Source of the DNA: Thermoproteota archaeon
GTDB taxonomy: Archaea; Korarchaeota; Korarchaeia; Korarchaeales; Korarchaeaceae
Assembly (NCBI GenBank): GCA_015522685.1
Contig: WALU01000048.1
Coordinates: forward strand, 1 to 34,775
DNA length: 34,775 nt
Direction: 5' to 3'
Position 1 is the stretch's first letter; each line of letters starts with the position of its first letter. Positions 1 through 8,032 of the stretch are shown piece after piece. The translations under genes and the position numbers were made by a program. The notes under the pieces were generated by a model, which saw nothing but the letters and a program-made list of their open reading frames with translations, was not told where the DNA came from and did no database searches.

Positions 1-1
1 C

Positions 2-808
2 GCAGTCTATCACTGGCAGCTCAATTGGCTCTATCCGATGAATGCAACTGGAGTATTTGCTGGTATCTACGACAGAGTTGAGGACAGGAACGGTGATGGA
101 GTATTCACTGGAGCAACCGAGCTAGTACCGGTAACAACGCCCGAAGGAAAGACTGTATTCGAGGATGTAACACCCACAGGCTACAAGGATCTGAAATTCA
201 ACTTTACCAATCCAGAGGAGGTATTCAGCTTCGTAAGGGCTCCAATAGCCTACATGGACAGCTGGGTCTTCGATGGTAAGAAACTCAGCGAGGATGTGGT
301 GAACAAGAACCTAATACTCGTAGGTGGACCTCTGGTCAACACGCTGGTGAACTACCTGAATGATACTGGTAACCTATACGTACTCTACAAGACTGATGGA
401 AAGACCACTTGGCTCTATAACCCACAGGGAGCTCCAGGCGAGAGAGACATCAACTTGAGCTACGCGATAAAGCTCATAGATCCAACGATAGATACTTCCT
501 ACGTCTACAAAGTCGAGGGTGGCAACGGCCTCGGTGTGGTACAGTACGCTAAGAGCAACCCGTGGAACAGCGACAAGCTCGTACTCGTAGTGGCTGGTAC
601 CGATAGGTACGGTACTCTTGCTGCTAGCATAGCCCTATCTGATCCAACCAAGCTTGCTAACACCACCATACAGACCTTCTACCAGGCTGGCATGGACAAA
701 GATCACGCTCCTGCAGTCATAGTCGTAGGAATAAGGCCAACAACTGTACCGACGAGGGTTTCCGTATCTCCTGTGCTGGTAGTTCCTGTCGGACTACCTA
801 GCAGCTAA
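2..808 (+). CDS. S-layer protein, C-terminal part (cut by left edge)
   Basis: The frame is open to the left edge, so this is the last ~268 codons of a longer protein. The sequence contains LILVGGPLVN (around 310-340), typical of the C-terminal domain of archaeal S-layer glycoproteins, followed by a segment on sugar/cation-dependent folding type beta structure that I can only describe as Asn/Thr/Tyr-rich. It ends in a Val/Pro/Thr-rich tail (VPTRVSVSPVLVVPVG) without a transmembrane anchor. Codons are strongly biased to C-ending forms (AAC, TAC, ACC, AAG, CTC), unlike the genes that follow, which suggests very high expression as expected for the main lattice protein. A T-rich tract follows the stop. 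The S-layer assignment rests on the LVGGP motif, composition, codon bias and the surface-protein neighbours; other secreted proteins remain possible. Confidence 0.7.
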   Translation, partial: AVYHWQLNWLYPMNATGVFAGIYDRVEDRNGDGVFTGATELVPVTTPEGKTVFEDVTPTGYKDLKFNFTNPEEVFSFVRAPIAYMDSWVFDGKKLSEDVVNKNLILVGGPLVNTLVNYLNDTGNLYVLYKTDGKTTWLYNPQGAPGERDINLSYAIKLIDPTIDTSYVYKVEGGNGLGVVQYAKSNPWNSDKLVLVVAGTDRYGTLAASIALSDPTKLANTTIQTFYQAGMDKDHAPAVIVVGIRPTTVPTRVSVSPVLVVPVGLPSS

Positions 809-811
809 ATC

Positions 812-846
812 CTCTCCTTCCTTCCTTTTCTTTTTTCTTTTCTGTT
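812..846 (+). terminator. Oligo-T/pyrimidine tract terminator after the S-layer gene
   Basis: Immediately after the stop codon the plus strand becomes a long pyrimidine run with several T5-T6 blocks. Archaeal RNA polymerase terminates at such T tracts without needing a hairpin. The position after a probably very strongly expressed gene fits. Confidence 0.6.
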
Positions 847-962
847 CCTATTTTATTCTTATTCTAAACCACTTCCTTGTCTATGTTATAGGTTCTATTG
901 CATAATTATTCAGTGAATTTAGTCATTCAGCCTATATCCATTTCACATTTTACGTAACTCAC

Positions 963-972
963 CTTATATATT
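963..972 (+). promoter_or_regulatory. TATA-box promoter for the 803-aa surface protein gene
   Basis: A CTTATATATT element ends about 30 nt before the ATG at 1002. With an archaeal start site some 25 nt downstream of the box, the leader would be about 10 nt or shorter. Confidence 0.55.
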
Positions 973-1001
973 CAGCCTTCATTACCTAAGCGGGTATTGA
1001 A

Positions 1002-3413
1002 ATGAGGAAAGCATTGATCCTCTCCTCGCTTTTAATGGCTTTAATTCTACTTCAAATTCCTCTATCTTTAGGGCAGAGTTCAAGGGAATCTATAGAACGT
1101 GCTATAGAATCCCCTCTTAAGAGTGTAAGCTCGGCACCTGACTACGGATCATCAAGTGATATATCTCAGGGTGGCTACGGGTTCGTCAATGGGATATTAT
1201 ATGTAGATAAAAGTGGGTTCACGTTCGGCCCCATACCGGATCTAGAAATGAATATTTACGCTTCTCTTATACTATCTGAGGCGCTTCAGGCTTCAAGTTT
1301 CATGACCTTAGATGAAAGAGATGTTTCTAGAGCTAGAGAGAGATTAACTTCCATAAACACTTGGATACTTGATAATGCAAAGGCAGGAGGTCTTTGGGGA
1401 TCTGATGTCAGTGGCAGACTCGTAGACGTATATTTCAGCTCCTTGGCTATAAGATCCGTTGCTGGTGCTCTATCATCGGGGGGTCTTCCTAAGGAGAAGC
1501 TTAGCGATCTCGCAAGGGCTGTATCTCAGTTGATAAAGTACCAGGACAAAGGAGGCGGATGGGGAAGAATACCAGAGGCCGATGTGTTTCAGCTGAAGGA
1601 GCCATCCCCTGATATAACTGCACAGGTACTCAAGTCCATCTTAGCAGCTAGGGAGACAGGAATCAAAGCTAGCGGTCTAGACGAAAGTATAAGGAAGGCA
1701 GTATCATACCTAGAGGGAACTGCTAGGAGGAATAAGAATTTCGTCTACTGGCAGGAGAAAAAATCATCCTCAGCTCAGATTACAGGAGATGTGGCTGATG
1801 CCCTAGCAGAAGCTATGTTTCAAGGATTTGATGTGGATAGTAATAATATAATTCAGGGTATCATCAACTACTTGGAGAACTATGTGAAGGAATCGTACTC
1901 ATCTGGCGCCTACGACATATTCACTGGTTTGGCTCTCAATGCACTAGCTAAGTTCTCCTCTCTAGGATTCCTAGAGACTGATAAGTTTGTTTCGAGCTGG
2001 GAACCCTTAATTGAAGACTTAGCCCATACAATAAAGTCAGATGGTTTGTTTACTAGCCTTCCCTTCATATGGCTCAGGTATTCCTTCACCTACACTTACG
2101 TATCAATCTTCGCTTACTGGTTAAGGGTCTCCTCCGTCTCATCGCAAGCTTACTTCGTTGGTGGATATGGAAGCTTCAACCCACCAGTTGTCGTTGAAGG
2201 AACGGACATAACCCTGAAGATAAAGGTGGAAAATAAGATAGGCAAGACTTTGGCTCTTCTCATGAGCCTTAATGTGGAATCCCCTGCTATCGTCAAAACG
2301 AGCCTTCCTTCTAGATTGGCCCTATCTGGAGGGAAATATAAGGAGTTTTCAATAAAAATAGCCGCTCCGGATAAGATTTCATCCCCCAAAAACGTATCTG
2401 TCAAGCTATATATAAAAGATAGTTCGGGTAAGCCTTTATTCACTAAAGCGCTCTCTTTCAGGATCCTCAGGAATCCCAGACTTTCTCTAGAGTCAAAGGT
2501 AGTCCATCCAACGGCGGTTCAGATTAGAAAGCCTGTTAACGTTACCTTAACCATGTCTAACATAGGAGATCTGCCTATATCTGATATAAGCATAATAGAG
2601 AAGCTGGGAGCTGGTTTTGAACTTGTTACGAATTTCCCTGGGAATGGGACTGCATTGGTCACATCTACTAATAGCTTGGGAAGCTACGTGATTCCTACAC
2701 CCCTCAATCCTGGATCAAAAATGACTTTGATCTATCAGGTCATGCCTACTGATGTTGCTCCTGGTCCTCAAACCGTATCAACGACGCTCATTGCATACAC
2801 TGATGCTAGAGGAGAAACTCATAACATCAGTAAAGAGGTCAAAGTAACTGTCCTCAGGCCTTATGTCATCCTTTCCTCTAACGCTACCTCCCTGAAGATG
2901 GAGTGGGATGAGGAAAGGAGCTTGGTTATAGCAGTATCCAACACTGGTAATGAGGACGCTACGGATGTGGAGCTCAAGGTAGCGACGGGAGAGGGAGCGA
3001 ACCTGAACCTAAGCATGGTACCGAAGAACGTCCTTATGAGACCGAATCCAGATGGATCTATGCTCCTGAGAGTAGATAAGCTCAAGTCAGGAGATACCCT
3101 GAGCATACCCCTTAGATTAAAGGCAACTAATTTCTACCCTGCTACTGAGCTTGGCAGCTTTCTCAGCATAGGCTACGATTACAAGGACTCGATAGGGAGG
3201 AGCATGCCATACTACTCGGGTTCCACCATCGTCAAGGTGGATATAACAGTGTCCAAGAATTTCATATATCTGGTGTCAGCGATAATACTAGCAATAGCTG
3301 CGCTTCTAGCCATAAGAATTTACAATAGATCAAGGAGAGCTAGAAGAGAGAGAACGTCCCCTCTTATAAAGCTACAAAAGAAGAGAAAGGGGAGGAGTCC
3401 TTTTGGAAGCTAA
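1002..3413 (+). CDS. Secreted membrane-anchored protein with alpha/alpha-toroid and CARDB/DUF11-like domains
   Basis: Residues 1-24 form a signal peptide (MRKALIL..., cleavage near LGQS). About 60-370 is helical, with repeats that include GGGWGR and GGLWGSD; these resemble the prenyltransferase/squalene-cyclase alpha/alpha-toroid fold, here outside the cell and without recognisable catalytic residues. About 375-745 is beta-rich, in two or three repeats of the CARDB/DUF11 kind (NTGNEDATDVEL, NIGDLPISDISI) with several N-glycosylation sequons. A single transmembrane helix lies near 751-771, followed by a basic ~32-residue cytoplasmic tail. The next gene begins inside its last codons, so the two are probably translated together. 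The architecture suggests a protein standing out from the membrane towards the S-layer; binding partner and function are unknown. Confidence 0.85.
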   Translation: MRKALILSSLLMALILLQIPLSLGQSSRESIERAIESPLKSVSSAPDYGSSSDISQGGYGFVNGILYVDKSGFTFGPIPDLEMNIYASLILSEALQASSFMTLDERDVSRARERLTSINTWILDNAKAGGLWGSDVSGRLVDVYFSSLAIRSVAGALSSGGLPKEKLSDLARAVSQLIKYQDKGGGWGRIPEADVFQLKEPSPDITAQVLKSILAARETGIKASGLDESIRKAVSYLEGTARRNKNFVYWQEKKSSSAQITGDVADALAEAMFQGFDVDSNNIIQGIINYLENYVKESYSSGAYDIFTGLALNALAKFSSLGFLETDKFVSSWEPLIEDLAHTIKSDGLFTSLPFIWLRYSFTYTYVSIFAYWLRVSSVSSQAYFVGGYGSFNPPVVVEGTDITLKIKVENKIGKTLALLMSLNVESPAIVKTSLPSRLALSGGKYKEFSIKIAAPDKISSPKNVSVKLYIKDSSGKPLFTKALSFRILRNPRLSLESKVVHPTAVQIRKPVNVTLTMSNIGDLPISDISIIEKLGAGFELVTNFPGNGTALVTSTNSLGSYVIPTPLNPGSKMTLIYQVMPTDVAPGPQTVSTTLIAYTDARGETHNISKEVKVTVLRPYVILSSNATSLKMEWDEERSLVIAVSNTGNEDATDVELKVATGEGANLNLSMVPKNVLMRPNPDGSMLLRVDKLKSGDTLSIPLRLKATNFYPATELGSFLSIGYDYKDSIGRSMPYYSGSTIVKVDITVSKNFIYLVSAIILAIAALLAIRIYNRSRRARRERTSPLIKLQKKRKGRSPFGS

Positions 3414-4011
3414 ATATAAGTATATAATTTTGATTGCAATTTTGGCTTTGGCTATTACCTTAGTATACTTTTTTACTCTTCAGAAGAAGGAAAAACCAAA
3501 GAGAGAAGTATGGTCTATTACTATAACTTATCCACTCAATCAGACGATGAAGGAAGGATCTGGAAGCTTAGGACTTTCCTCTTATGCTTTAACAATGGCA
3601 ATATCTTTCTTCTCGAAGGGTAAGCTCAATGAAACTAACATACATGTAGGCCCACTAGGCACGGTTCCAAGGGGAAATGTAACCGTAGTTCTCTCCTTAT
3701 CTGGAGGGACTGGTGTGGTAGTATTCACTAAGAATTCAACGATCCGATTACAGGGAAGTGATCAAAACGGTCTCTCCGCATCTACAGATAGGATGATACT
3801 AGCTATTGCTGGCGAATATGCTTTAGATTTAGATGAGAGTGGTAACTACTTGGTAGTGATCCATCCGGAGCAAGGTAATAAGGTGGGTCTGCAATGGTTA
3901 GATAAGATTCCTATATCTCTAGTCAAGAAGGTTCCTATCTACCTATACGATAGCAGGGAGGTTAACCTCAGAAAGATGCTGCTAGGGCCGTACTCTCCAG
4001 CGAATCATTGA
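3403..4011 (+). CDS. Uncharacterised membrane-anchored extracytoplasmic protein
   Basis: The start is TTG, supported by a purine-rich site (GGGGAGGAG, about 3389-3397) and by an 11-base overlap with the preceding gene, which points to translational coupling. Residues 6-27 are one hydrophobic helix; after a short basic stretch (QKKEKPKRE) the remaining ~165 residues look soluble and extracytoplasmic, with several N-x-S/T sequons (NQT, NET, NVT, NST). I recognise no family. The coupling suggests a physical or functional partner of the 803-aa surface protein. Confidence 0.75.
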   Translation: MEAKYKYIILIAILALAITLVYFFTLQKKEKPKREVWSITITYPLNQTMKEGSGSLGLSSYALTMAISFFSKGKLNETNIHVGPLGTVPRGNVTVVLSLSGGTGVVVFTKNSTIRLQGSDQNGLSASTDRMILAIAGEYALDLDESGNYLVVIHPEQGNKVGLQWLDKIPISLVKKVPIYLYDSREVNLRKMLLGPYSPANH

Positions 4012-4070
4012 TTATTTTCTTACTTAACTACTTTCTTTACTTTATGAGATTTACAACTTTGACAAGGCAA

Positions 4071-4080
4071 TACTTTTTAT
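4071..4080 (+). promoter_or_regulatory. TATA-box promoter for the Mrp gene
   Basis: A TACTTTTTAT element ends 28 nt before the ATG at 4109. It predicts a leader of only a few nucleotides and separates the Mrp gene from the surface operon upstream. Confidence 0.5.
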
Positions 4081-4108
4081 CAGCCATGGGGCTTATCGGA
4101 AGACACAA

Positions 4109-5005
4109 ATGAATATAAGAAAAGTAAATGTAAAATCATTAAAGAGTGTAGCTGACAGAAGAAGGAGAATTAGGGAAAAAGAGAAGAGATGGAGGCACAA
4201 AATAGCGGTATTGAGCGGTAAGGGCGGTGTAGGAAAGACTACGGTGGCTGTTAATATGGCTATTGCTTTAGCAAGGAAGGGGTACAGAGTAGGCCTTCTT
4301 GATGCTGATATTCATGGCCCTGATGTAGCTAAAATGTTAGGAATAGATAGTCCGAAGCTTTCAGCGGAGAAAATGGAAGATCATTCCGAGCTAATACCCC
4401 CCGAAGTCGATTTGGGATATAAAATTACGCCAATGAAGGTGATTACGCTGGGGTTCTTGGTGGAGGAAGATCAACCCATAATTTGGAGAGGTCCTGTCAT
4501 TATGAAAGCTATTTGGCAGCTTTTAGGGGATGTAAAGTGGGGAGAGTTGGACTTCTTCATCGTGGATTTTCCTCCTGGTACTGGAGACGAGATATTGACT
4601 GTAGTCCAAAGCATGGATGTAGACGCATCCATAATCATAACAACGCCTCAGGAAGTATCCTTGCTCGATTGCGGCAAAGCAATTAACTTCATGAAGAAGA
4701 TGAAGATTCCTTACATAGCTGTAACTGAGAACATGAGCTATCTGATCTGTCCTCACTGTGGAAGTAGAATAGATCTATTTGGTAGAGGAGGTGGGAGGAG
4801 GCTAGCTAAAAAGGAGGGCGTAGATTTCTTAGGAGAGATACCCTTTGATTTAAATGCTAGAGAGTTATGCGATAGAGGTAGACCTGTAGTACTGGACAAA
4901 GACTCGCTTGCCGGAAAAGCGTTGTTAGAAGTGGTTAATAAGTTGGAAAGAAGATGTCTAAGAATCTCCGAGATGGAGGATAAGCAACTTAACCAATTAA
5001 ATTGA
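4109..5005 (+). CDS. Mrp/NBP35-family Fe-S carrier P-loop ATPase
   Basis: This is a cytosolic ATPase of the Mrp/ApbC/NBP35 family, which hold a [4Fe-4S] cluster and pass it to apoproteins. The deviant Walker A motif GKGGVGKTT is at residues 37-45, DADIHGPD follows near 66, and FIVDFPPGTGD carries the Walker B region. The conserved cluster-binding pair CPHC is at C214/C217. The length (298 aa) is usual. Residues 1-30 form a very basic N-terminal extension (RRRRIREKEKRWRHK) with no Cys motif, so this is not the N-terminally cysteine-bearing NBP35 subtype. It has its own promoter and sits alone between surface-protein genes; no other Fe-S assembly gene is nearby. Confidence 0.93.
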   Translation: MNIRKVNVKSLKSVADRRRRIREKEKRWRHKIAVLSGKGGVGKTTVAVNMAIALARKGYRVGLLDADIHGPDVAKMLGIDSPKLSAEKMEDHSELIPPEVDLGYKITPMKVITLGFLVEEDQPIIWRGPVIMKAIWQLLGDVKWGELDFFIVDFPPGTGDEILTVVQSMDVDASIIITTPQEVSLLDCGKAINFMKKMKIPYIAVTENMSYLICPHCGSRIDLFGRGGGRRLAKKEGVDFLGEIPFDLNARELCDRGRPVVLDKDSLAGKALLEVVNKLERRCLRISEMEDKQLNQLN

Positions 5006-5042
5006 TCAATTTGATTGCCTTATTATTGAAATTGCAATAGAA

Positions 5043-5117
5043 CGGGCCCGGGGGGACTTGAACCCTCGACCTGCGGCTTAGAAGGCCGCCGCTCTATCCT
5101 TGCTGAGCTACGGGCCC
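5043..5117 (-). tRNA. tRNA-Arg (anticodon UCU)
   Basis: Read on the minus strand this folds as a 75-nt tRNA. The acceptor stem is GGGCCCG/CGGGCCC, the D stem GCTC/GAGC with GG in the loop, the anticodon stem GCGGC/GCCGC with loop CTTCTAA (anticodon TCT), a 5-nt variable loop follows, and the T loop is TTCAAGT. The discriminator base is G and CCA is not encoded. No intron is present. The T stem (GAGGG/CCCCC) has one A-C mismatch, at positions 50-64. Confidence 0.95.
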
Positions 5118-5139
5118 ATCTTTTACGACCATAAACGAA

Positions 5140-5154
5140 GATATAATTAATATC
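5140..5154. promoter_or_regulatory. Near-palindromic TATA element shared by tRNA-Arg and the 728-aa surface gene
   Basis: The element GATATAATTAATATC is almost its own reverse complement. Its near edges are about 23 nt from the 5' end of the minus-strand tRNA and about 30 nt from the plus-strand ATG at 5184, right for a TATA box in both directions. It is the only AT-rich box in the 66-nt divergent gap. Confidence 0.5.
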
Positions 5155-5183
5155 CTCCTCTCTAATTCACCTCGGATGTAGAA

Positions 5184-7370
5184 ATGGATCATGTCAGGTT
5201 AATAATGTTACTCTTGATATTAGCGCTGCTTACTCCCACTTATCCTTCTATTCATATGGCTAAGGCTCAAGTAGTTAAATATGACTGGACAGGCCTATCT
5301 ATGAAGAATGGGACAAGATATAACCTCCCTGGAGGATTCCAAATGGAATGTACGATAGAAAAGCAGGGAGGATTTCCTACTGGAGTTGCTACAAGAATTC
5401 TTAAGAACGGAGAAGTTTGTCTTAATTACCAGTTTACATTAATAGAAGGTGATAATACAAGATCGAAAATTCCTGTTAAGGAAGGTTGTACTAGTGGGAG
5501 AGTCTTATACAAAGTTTTGATAAAAGGAGATTTAACAGATATAAATAATGGAATAATTTATTTTGATATAGTAGACTCAATACTACCTCCTACAACAAAT
5601 TTGGCGATGAACATAAACTTTCCTAGGACTAAAGAGTTCGATGAACCCTACGCTCAATTCCAGGTACCTGTAATAATAAAGAATTTAGGTCCTTGGGACG
5701 TAAAGTGGGTTAAAGTTTACTCTAACTGGTTTAGGCTTGATGGGGAGGGGAGTATAAGCCTTTCCAGCATAATACCAGTAGAAGGAGTTAAAAGAGGAGA
5801 TAATGATGTTAATATAACCTTAAATGGATTGCATGCCAATGAATCGCAACAAGTTACATTTAATTTTCATGCAGGCCCAGGAGAGGGAAAATACGGAAAT
5901 TATACAGCTGCTTTCGTCGTAACTTATCCCGTTACCTTCAAATATGATAGAACGGAAAGCAGAGGGTCTGGTGTTAACCAATATCAAGCCATGATCTACG
6001 AGTATGATCCTAATGCAACCAAATCCCTAAATGGCTCAATAAATGTAGTCTTTGGCCTTAGGTATAAAGGTCATACAGGTAGACCTAGAGTCGTTCTGTC
6101 AATATCGAGGCCAACAGGAGATCTTGAGGTCAATCCTGGGACACCGATAACATTCGATTTCAGGGTGCAGAATATAGGCAATGACGATGCCTATAATGTT
6201 ACAATAAATGCTAAGGTAGACCCTAACCTACCAATAGATATAACTAAACCCTCGAGCATAGCTGGGCATACTTTCCCAATAGTTGTTCATTCTGACATGC
6301 CTCCGAGGGCCATGACCGATGAGATAGCGTTCAGAATAATAGTACCATCGGATGCTGAGGGGATGACCTATCATGCAAACATTTCCGTCGGTTACTTTAA
6401 CATTAGAAGCGAATATAATAGAACTTTCAGGCTATTCACTATAAGTGTCAAGAAGTTTGGTACTTCAAAGCTCTATGTAACAAAGAGTATTTCATCAACT
6501 ACGATACCAGTAAATGGAACCATAGATGTAAATGTCATAGTTGGCAATAATGGTACAGCAGCAGCCACCAACGTAGTCGTTGAGGATAGCTATCCCTCCG
6601 ATATATTCAAGCTTGTTTCTGGTAAGACGAAGGTTAGTACGAGCAAGTTAAATCCAGGAAGCATGATTCCTCTATCCTATAAGCTGAAAGCTGTTAGGGA
6701 AGGGGTAGCTAACTTTGGACCAGCAAAGGTAACTTATATAGATCCTAAGGAGGGCCAAAGAGTGGTGCTCTCTGCTCAGAAATCTCCCGTTGTCATTACC
6801 ATAGTAAGGCCAGAGCTATCGGTTAGGGTTGAGGATATTCCTCAAAACGTCACCGTCGTGAACTCATTGGCTGGTTTCTCAATTTATATGATAAATAGAG
6901 GAAGTGGTGACGCTAAGGATCTGACCTTGGACATGGAGCTATCTCCTGGCTTCTATATGGTCAGCCCACCTACAATAAAGAAGGGTGAAGGGGTATCTTG
7001 CGATCAGCCAGTCTGGGAGCCAAAGGAGAATGAGATAAGGGTAAAGATGGTATGTGATACAGTGAAGCCAGAAGGTTTTGTTAAGCTTATACTCACACTG
7101 AAGACCCAGACCACTGGAAAGCAGTGGATAAAGGTGAAAGATATCTATTACAAGTCACCAGATGGCCTTACCACTCTAGAGGTACCTACATCCTCTTACA
7201 GGTATGAAGCAGTTGTAGTGACCCCATTAGAGCTGAGAATGTTCTATCTAGCTATCTTCACGTTCTCAGTACTTATAGTGGCTATGTTTGTCATAGGCGT
7301 AACTAGGGGGTTCAGGGTATCCATTGGTAGGAAGAGGCCAAGGACAAGGTTTGGTGCATTGGAGAGCTAG
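5184..7370 (+). CDS. Secreted membrane-anchored CARDB/DUF11-repeat surface protein
   Basis: Residues 1-28 form a signal peptide (MDHVRLIMLLLILALL...). The ectodomain is beta-rich, with repeated NEW/CARDB-type segments that carry hallmark phrases such as NIGNDDAYNVTI, NNGTAAATNVVV and NRGSGDAKDLTL, and many N-glycosylation sequons. Two cysteine pairs in the first 100 residues and one near 615-630 could form disulfides. A transmembrane helix near 683-706 is followed by a short basic tail (GRKRPRTR). The layout matches the C-terminal two thirds of the 803-aa protein encoded upstream, but there is no toroid domain here, so the two look like related surface proteins. The function is probably adhesion or S-layer attachment; this is inference. 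Confidence 0.85.
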   Translation: MDHVRLIMLLLILALLTPTYPSIHMAKAQVVKYDWTGLSMKNGTRYNLPGGFQMECTIEKQGGFPTGVATRILKNGEVCLNYQFTLIEGDNTRSKIPVKEGCTSGRVLYKVLIKGDLTDINNGIIYFDIVDSILPPTTNLAMNINFPRTKEFDEPYAQFQVPVIIKNLGPWDVKWVKVYSNWFRLDGEGSISLSSIIPVEGVKRGDNDVNITLNGLHANESQQVTFNFHAGPGEGKYGNYTAAFVVTYPVTFKYDRTESRGSGVNQYQAMIYEYDPNATKSLNGSINVVFGLRYKGHTGRPRVVLSISRPTGDLEVNPGTPITFDFRVQNIGNDDAYNVTINAKVDPNLPIDITKPSSIAGHTFPIVVHSDMPPRAMTDEIAFRIIVPSDAEGMTYHANISVGYFNIRSEYNRTFRLFTISVKKFGTSKLYVTKSISSTTIPVNGTIDVNVIVGNNGTAAATNVVVEDSYPSDIFKLVSGKTKVSTSKLNPGSMIPLSYKLKAVREGVANFGPAKVTYIDPKEGQRVVLSAQKSPVVITIVRPELSVRVEDIPQNVTVVNSLAGFSIYMINRGSGDAKDLTLDMELSPGFYMVSPPTIKKGEGVSCDQPVWEPKENEIRVKMVCDTVKPEGFVKLILTLKTQTTGKQWIKVKDIYYKSPDGLTTLEVPTSSYRYEAVVVTPLELRMFYLAIFTFSVLIVAMFVIGVTRGFRVSIGRKRPRTRFGALES

Positions 7371-7405
7371 CAATAGTGAACTACCCTATCTGCTATAAAC
7401 GTAGA

Positions 7406-7426
7406 GGCCCCCTTCACAGGGGGGCT
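7406..7426. repeat. GC-rich hairpin (inverted repeat)
   Basis: GCCCCC pairs with GGGGGC around a 7-nt loop, with one more G-T pair at the base. It lies just past the stop of a minus-strand open frame and about 20 bases from the end of the upstream surface-protein gene. It could act as an RNA processing or termination signal, or be the end structure of an element. Confidence 0.55.
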
Positions 7427-7623
7427 TACCCTTCAATTGTCGCTTTAGCGATAAAGATGAGTAGAGGCCACAGGCTGACAGGGCCATCCCGCTCCCCCTC
7501 TATTTTCTTCACAGAATGAGCTGGAATGTAATCTCTATATGGGAAACCTCCCTCTTTAGCGGAGAGAGGAGGGATTAGTATAAGAGCCTGAATATCCTTT
7601 GGTTTTAGCTTCCCGCCGATAGA

Positions 7624-7633
7624 GTTAAAAAGT
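7624..7633 (+). promoter_or_regulatory. TATA-like promoter for rpl12
   Basis: GTTAAAAAGT lies about 31 nt before the chosen ATG at 7665 and would give a leader of about 10 nt that still includes the GAGGTG ribosome-binding site. Confidence 0.45.
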
Positions 7634-7664
7634 GAGATTAACTGTATCACGAGGTGTGATAAGA

Positions 7665-7985
7665 ATGGGAATGGAGTACATATATGCAGCTCTTATGCTC
7701 CATGAAGTGAAGAATAAAGTAGAAGAATCAGACTTAGAGCAAGTACTCAAGGCTGCTGGTGTAGAGCCTGACCCCGCTAGGATAAAGCAGCTAGTTAGCA
7801 ATTTATCCAGCTTAAACATAGATGAGATTGTAAGTCAGGCAGCGGTAACAACAACTGCTCCAGCTCCAGCACCAGCTCCTACTGAAGAATCTAAAGCTGA
7901 AGAGAAGAAAGAAGAGAAGAAGGAGGAGAAGGAGAAAGAAGAGGAAGAAGCAGCCCTTGCAGGCTTAGGAGCATTATTTGGTTGA
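7665..7985 (+). CDS. rpl12: Ribosomal protein P1/L12 (archaeal stalk protein)
   Basis: This is the archaeal P1-type stalk protein, which binds the L10 C-terminus as dimers and recruits translation GTPases. The start [14 protein letters not shown] matches the family N-terminus, followed by the helical dimerisation domain and an Ala/Pro hinge (APAPAPAP). A long Glu/Lys-rich stretch leads to the invariant C-terminal tail [10 protein letters not shown] that contacts elongation factors. The ATG at 7665 has a GAGGTG site 8 nt upstream; the frame could run from 7632, but that would add residues foreign to the family. In many archaea L12 follows L11, L1 and L10; here only the downstream neighbour alaS is kept. 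Confidence 0.97.
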   Translation: MGMEYIYAALMLHEVKNKVEESDLEQVLKAAGVEPDPARIKQLVSNLSSLNIDEIVSQAAVTTTAPAPAPAPTEESKAEEKKEEKKEEKEKEEEEAALAGLGALFG

Positions 7986-8032
7986 GACCATCTAATTTTT
8001 ATCCCTCCCTCACAACTTTTCGAGGATGACTA

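Larger units (their letters stand above)
7371..7664. other. Gene-free, hairpin-rich stretch; possible remnant of an IS200/IS605-type element
   Basis: About 290 bases hold no convincing gene. Three inverted repeats stand out: a GC-rich hairpin at 7406-7426, a perfect TCGC-TTTA-GCGA hairpin at 7440-7451, and a bulged stem at 7547-7572. On the minus strand an open frame of 74 codons (7426-7650) stops directly before the GC-rich hairpin, and the tip reads GGGTAGTTCAC (complement of about 7376-7386). A coding frame ending at a strong hairpin close to a conserved tip resembles the tnpB/right end of IS200/IS605 elements, but I see no transposase or Zn-finger motif. A structured non-coding RNA is the alternative. 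Confidence 0.3.

Noticed and set aside
7452-7482. Another C/D-box-like arrangement (AGATGAG ... CTGA)
   Set aside because: The C box does not fit RTGATGA and no terminal stem is formed.
7426-7650. 74-codon minus-strand frame before rpl12
   Set aside because: It has no recognisable domain and no good ribosome site; kept only as part of the possible element scar.
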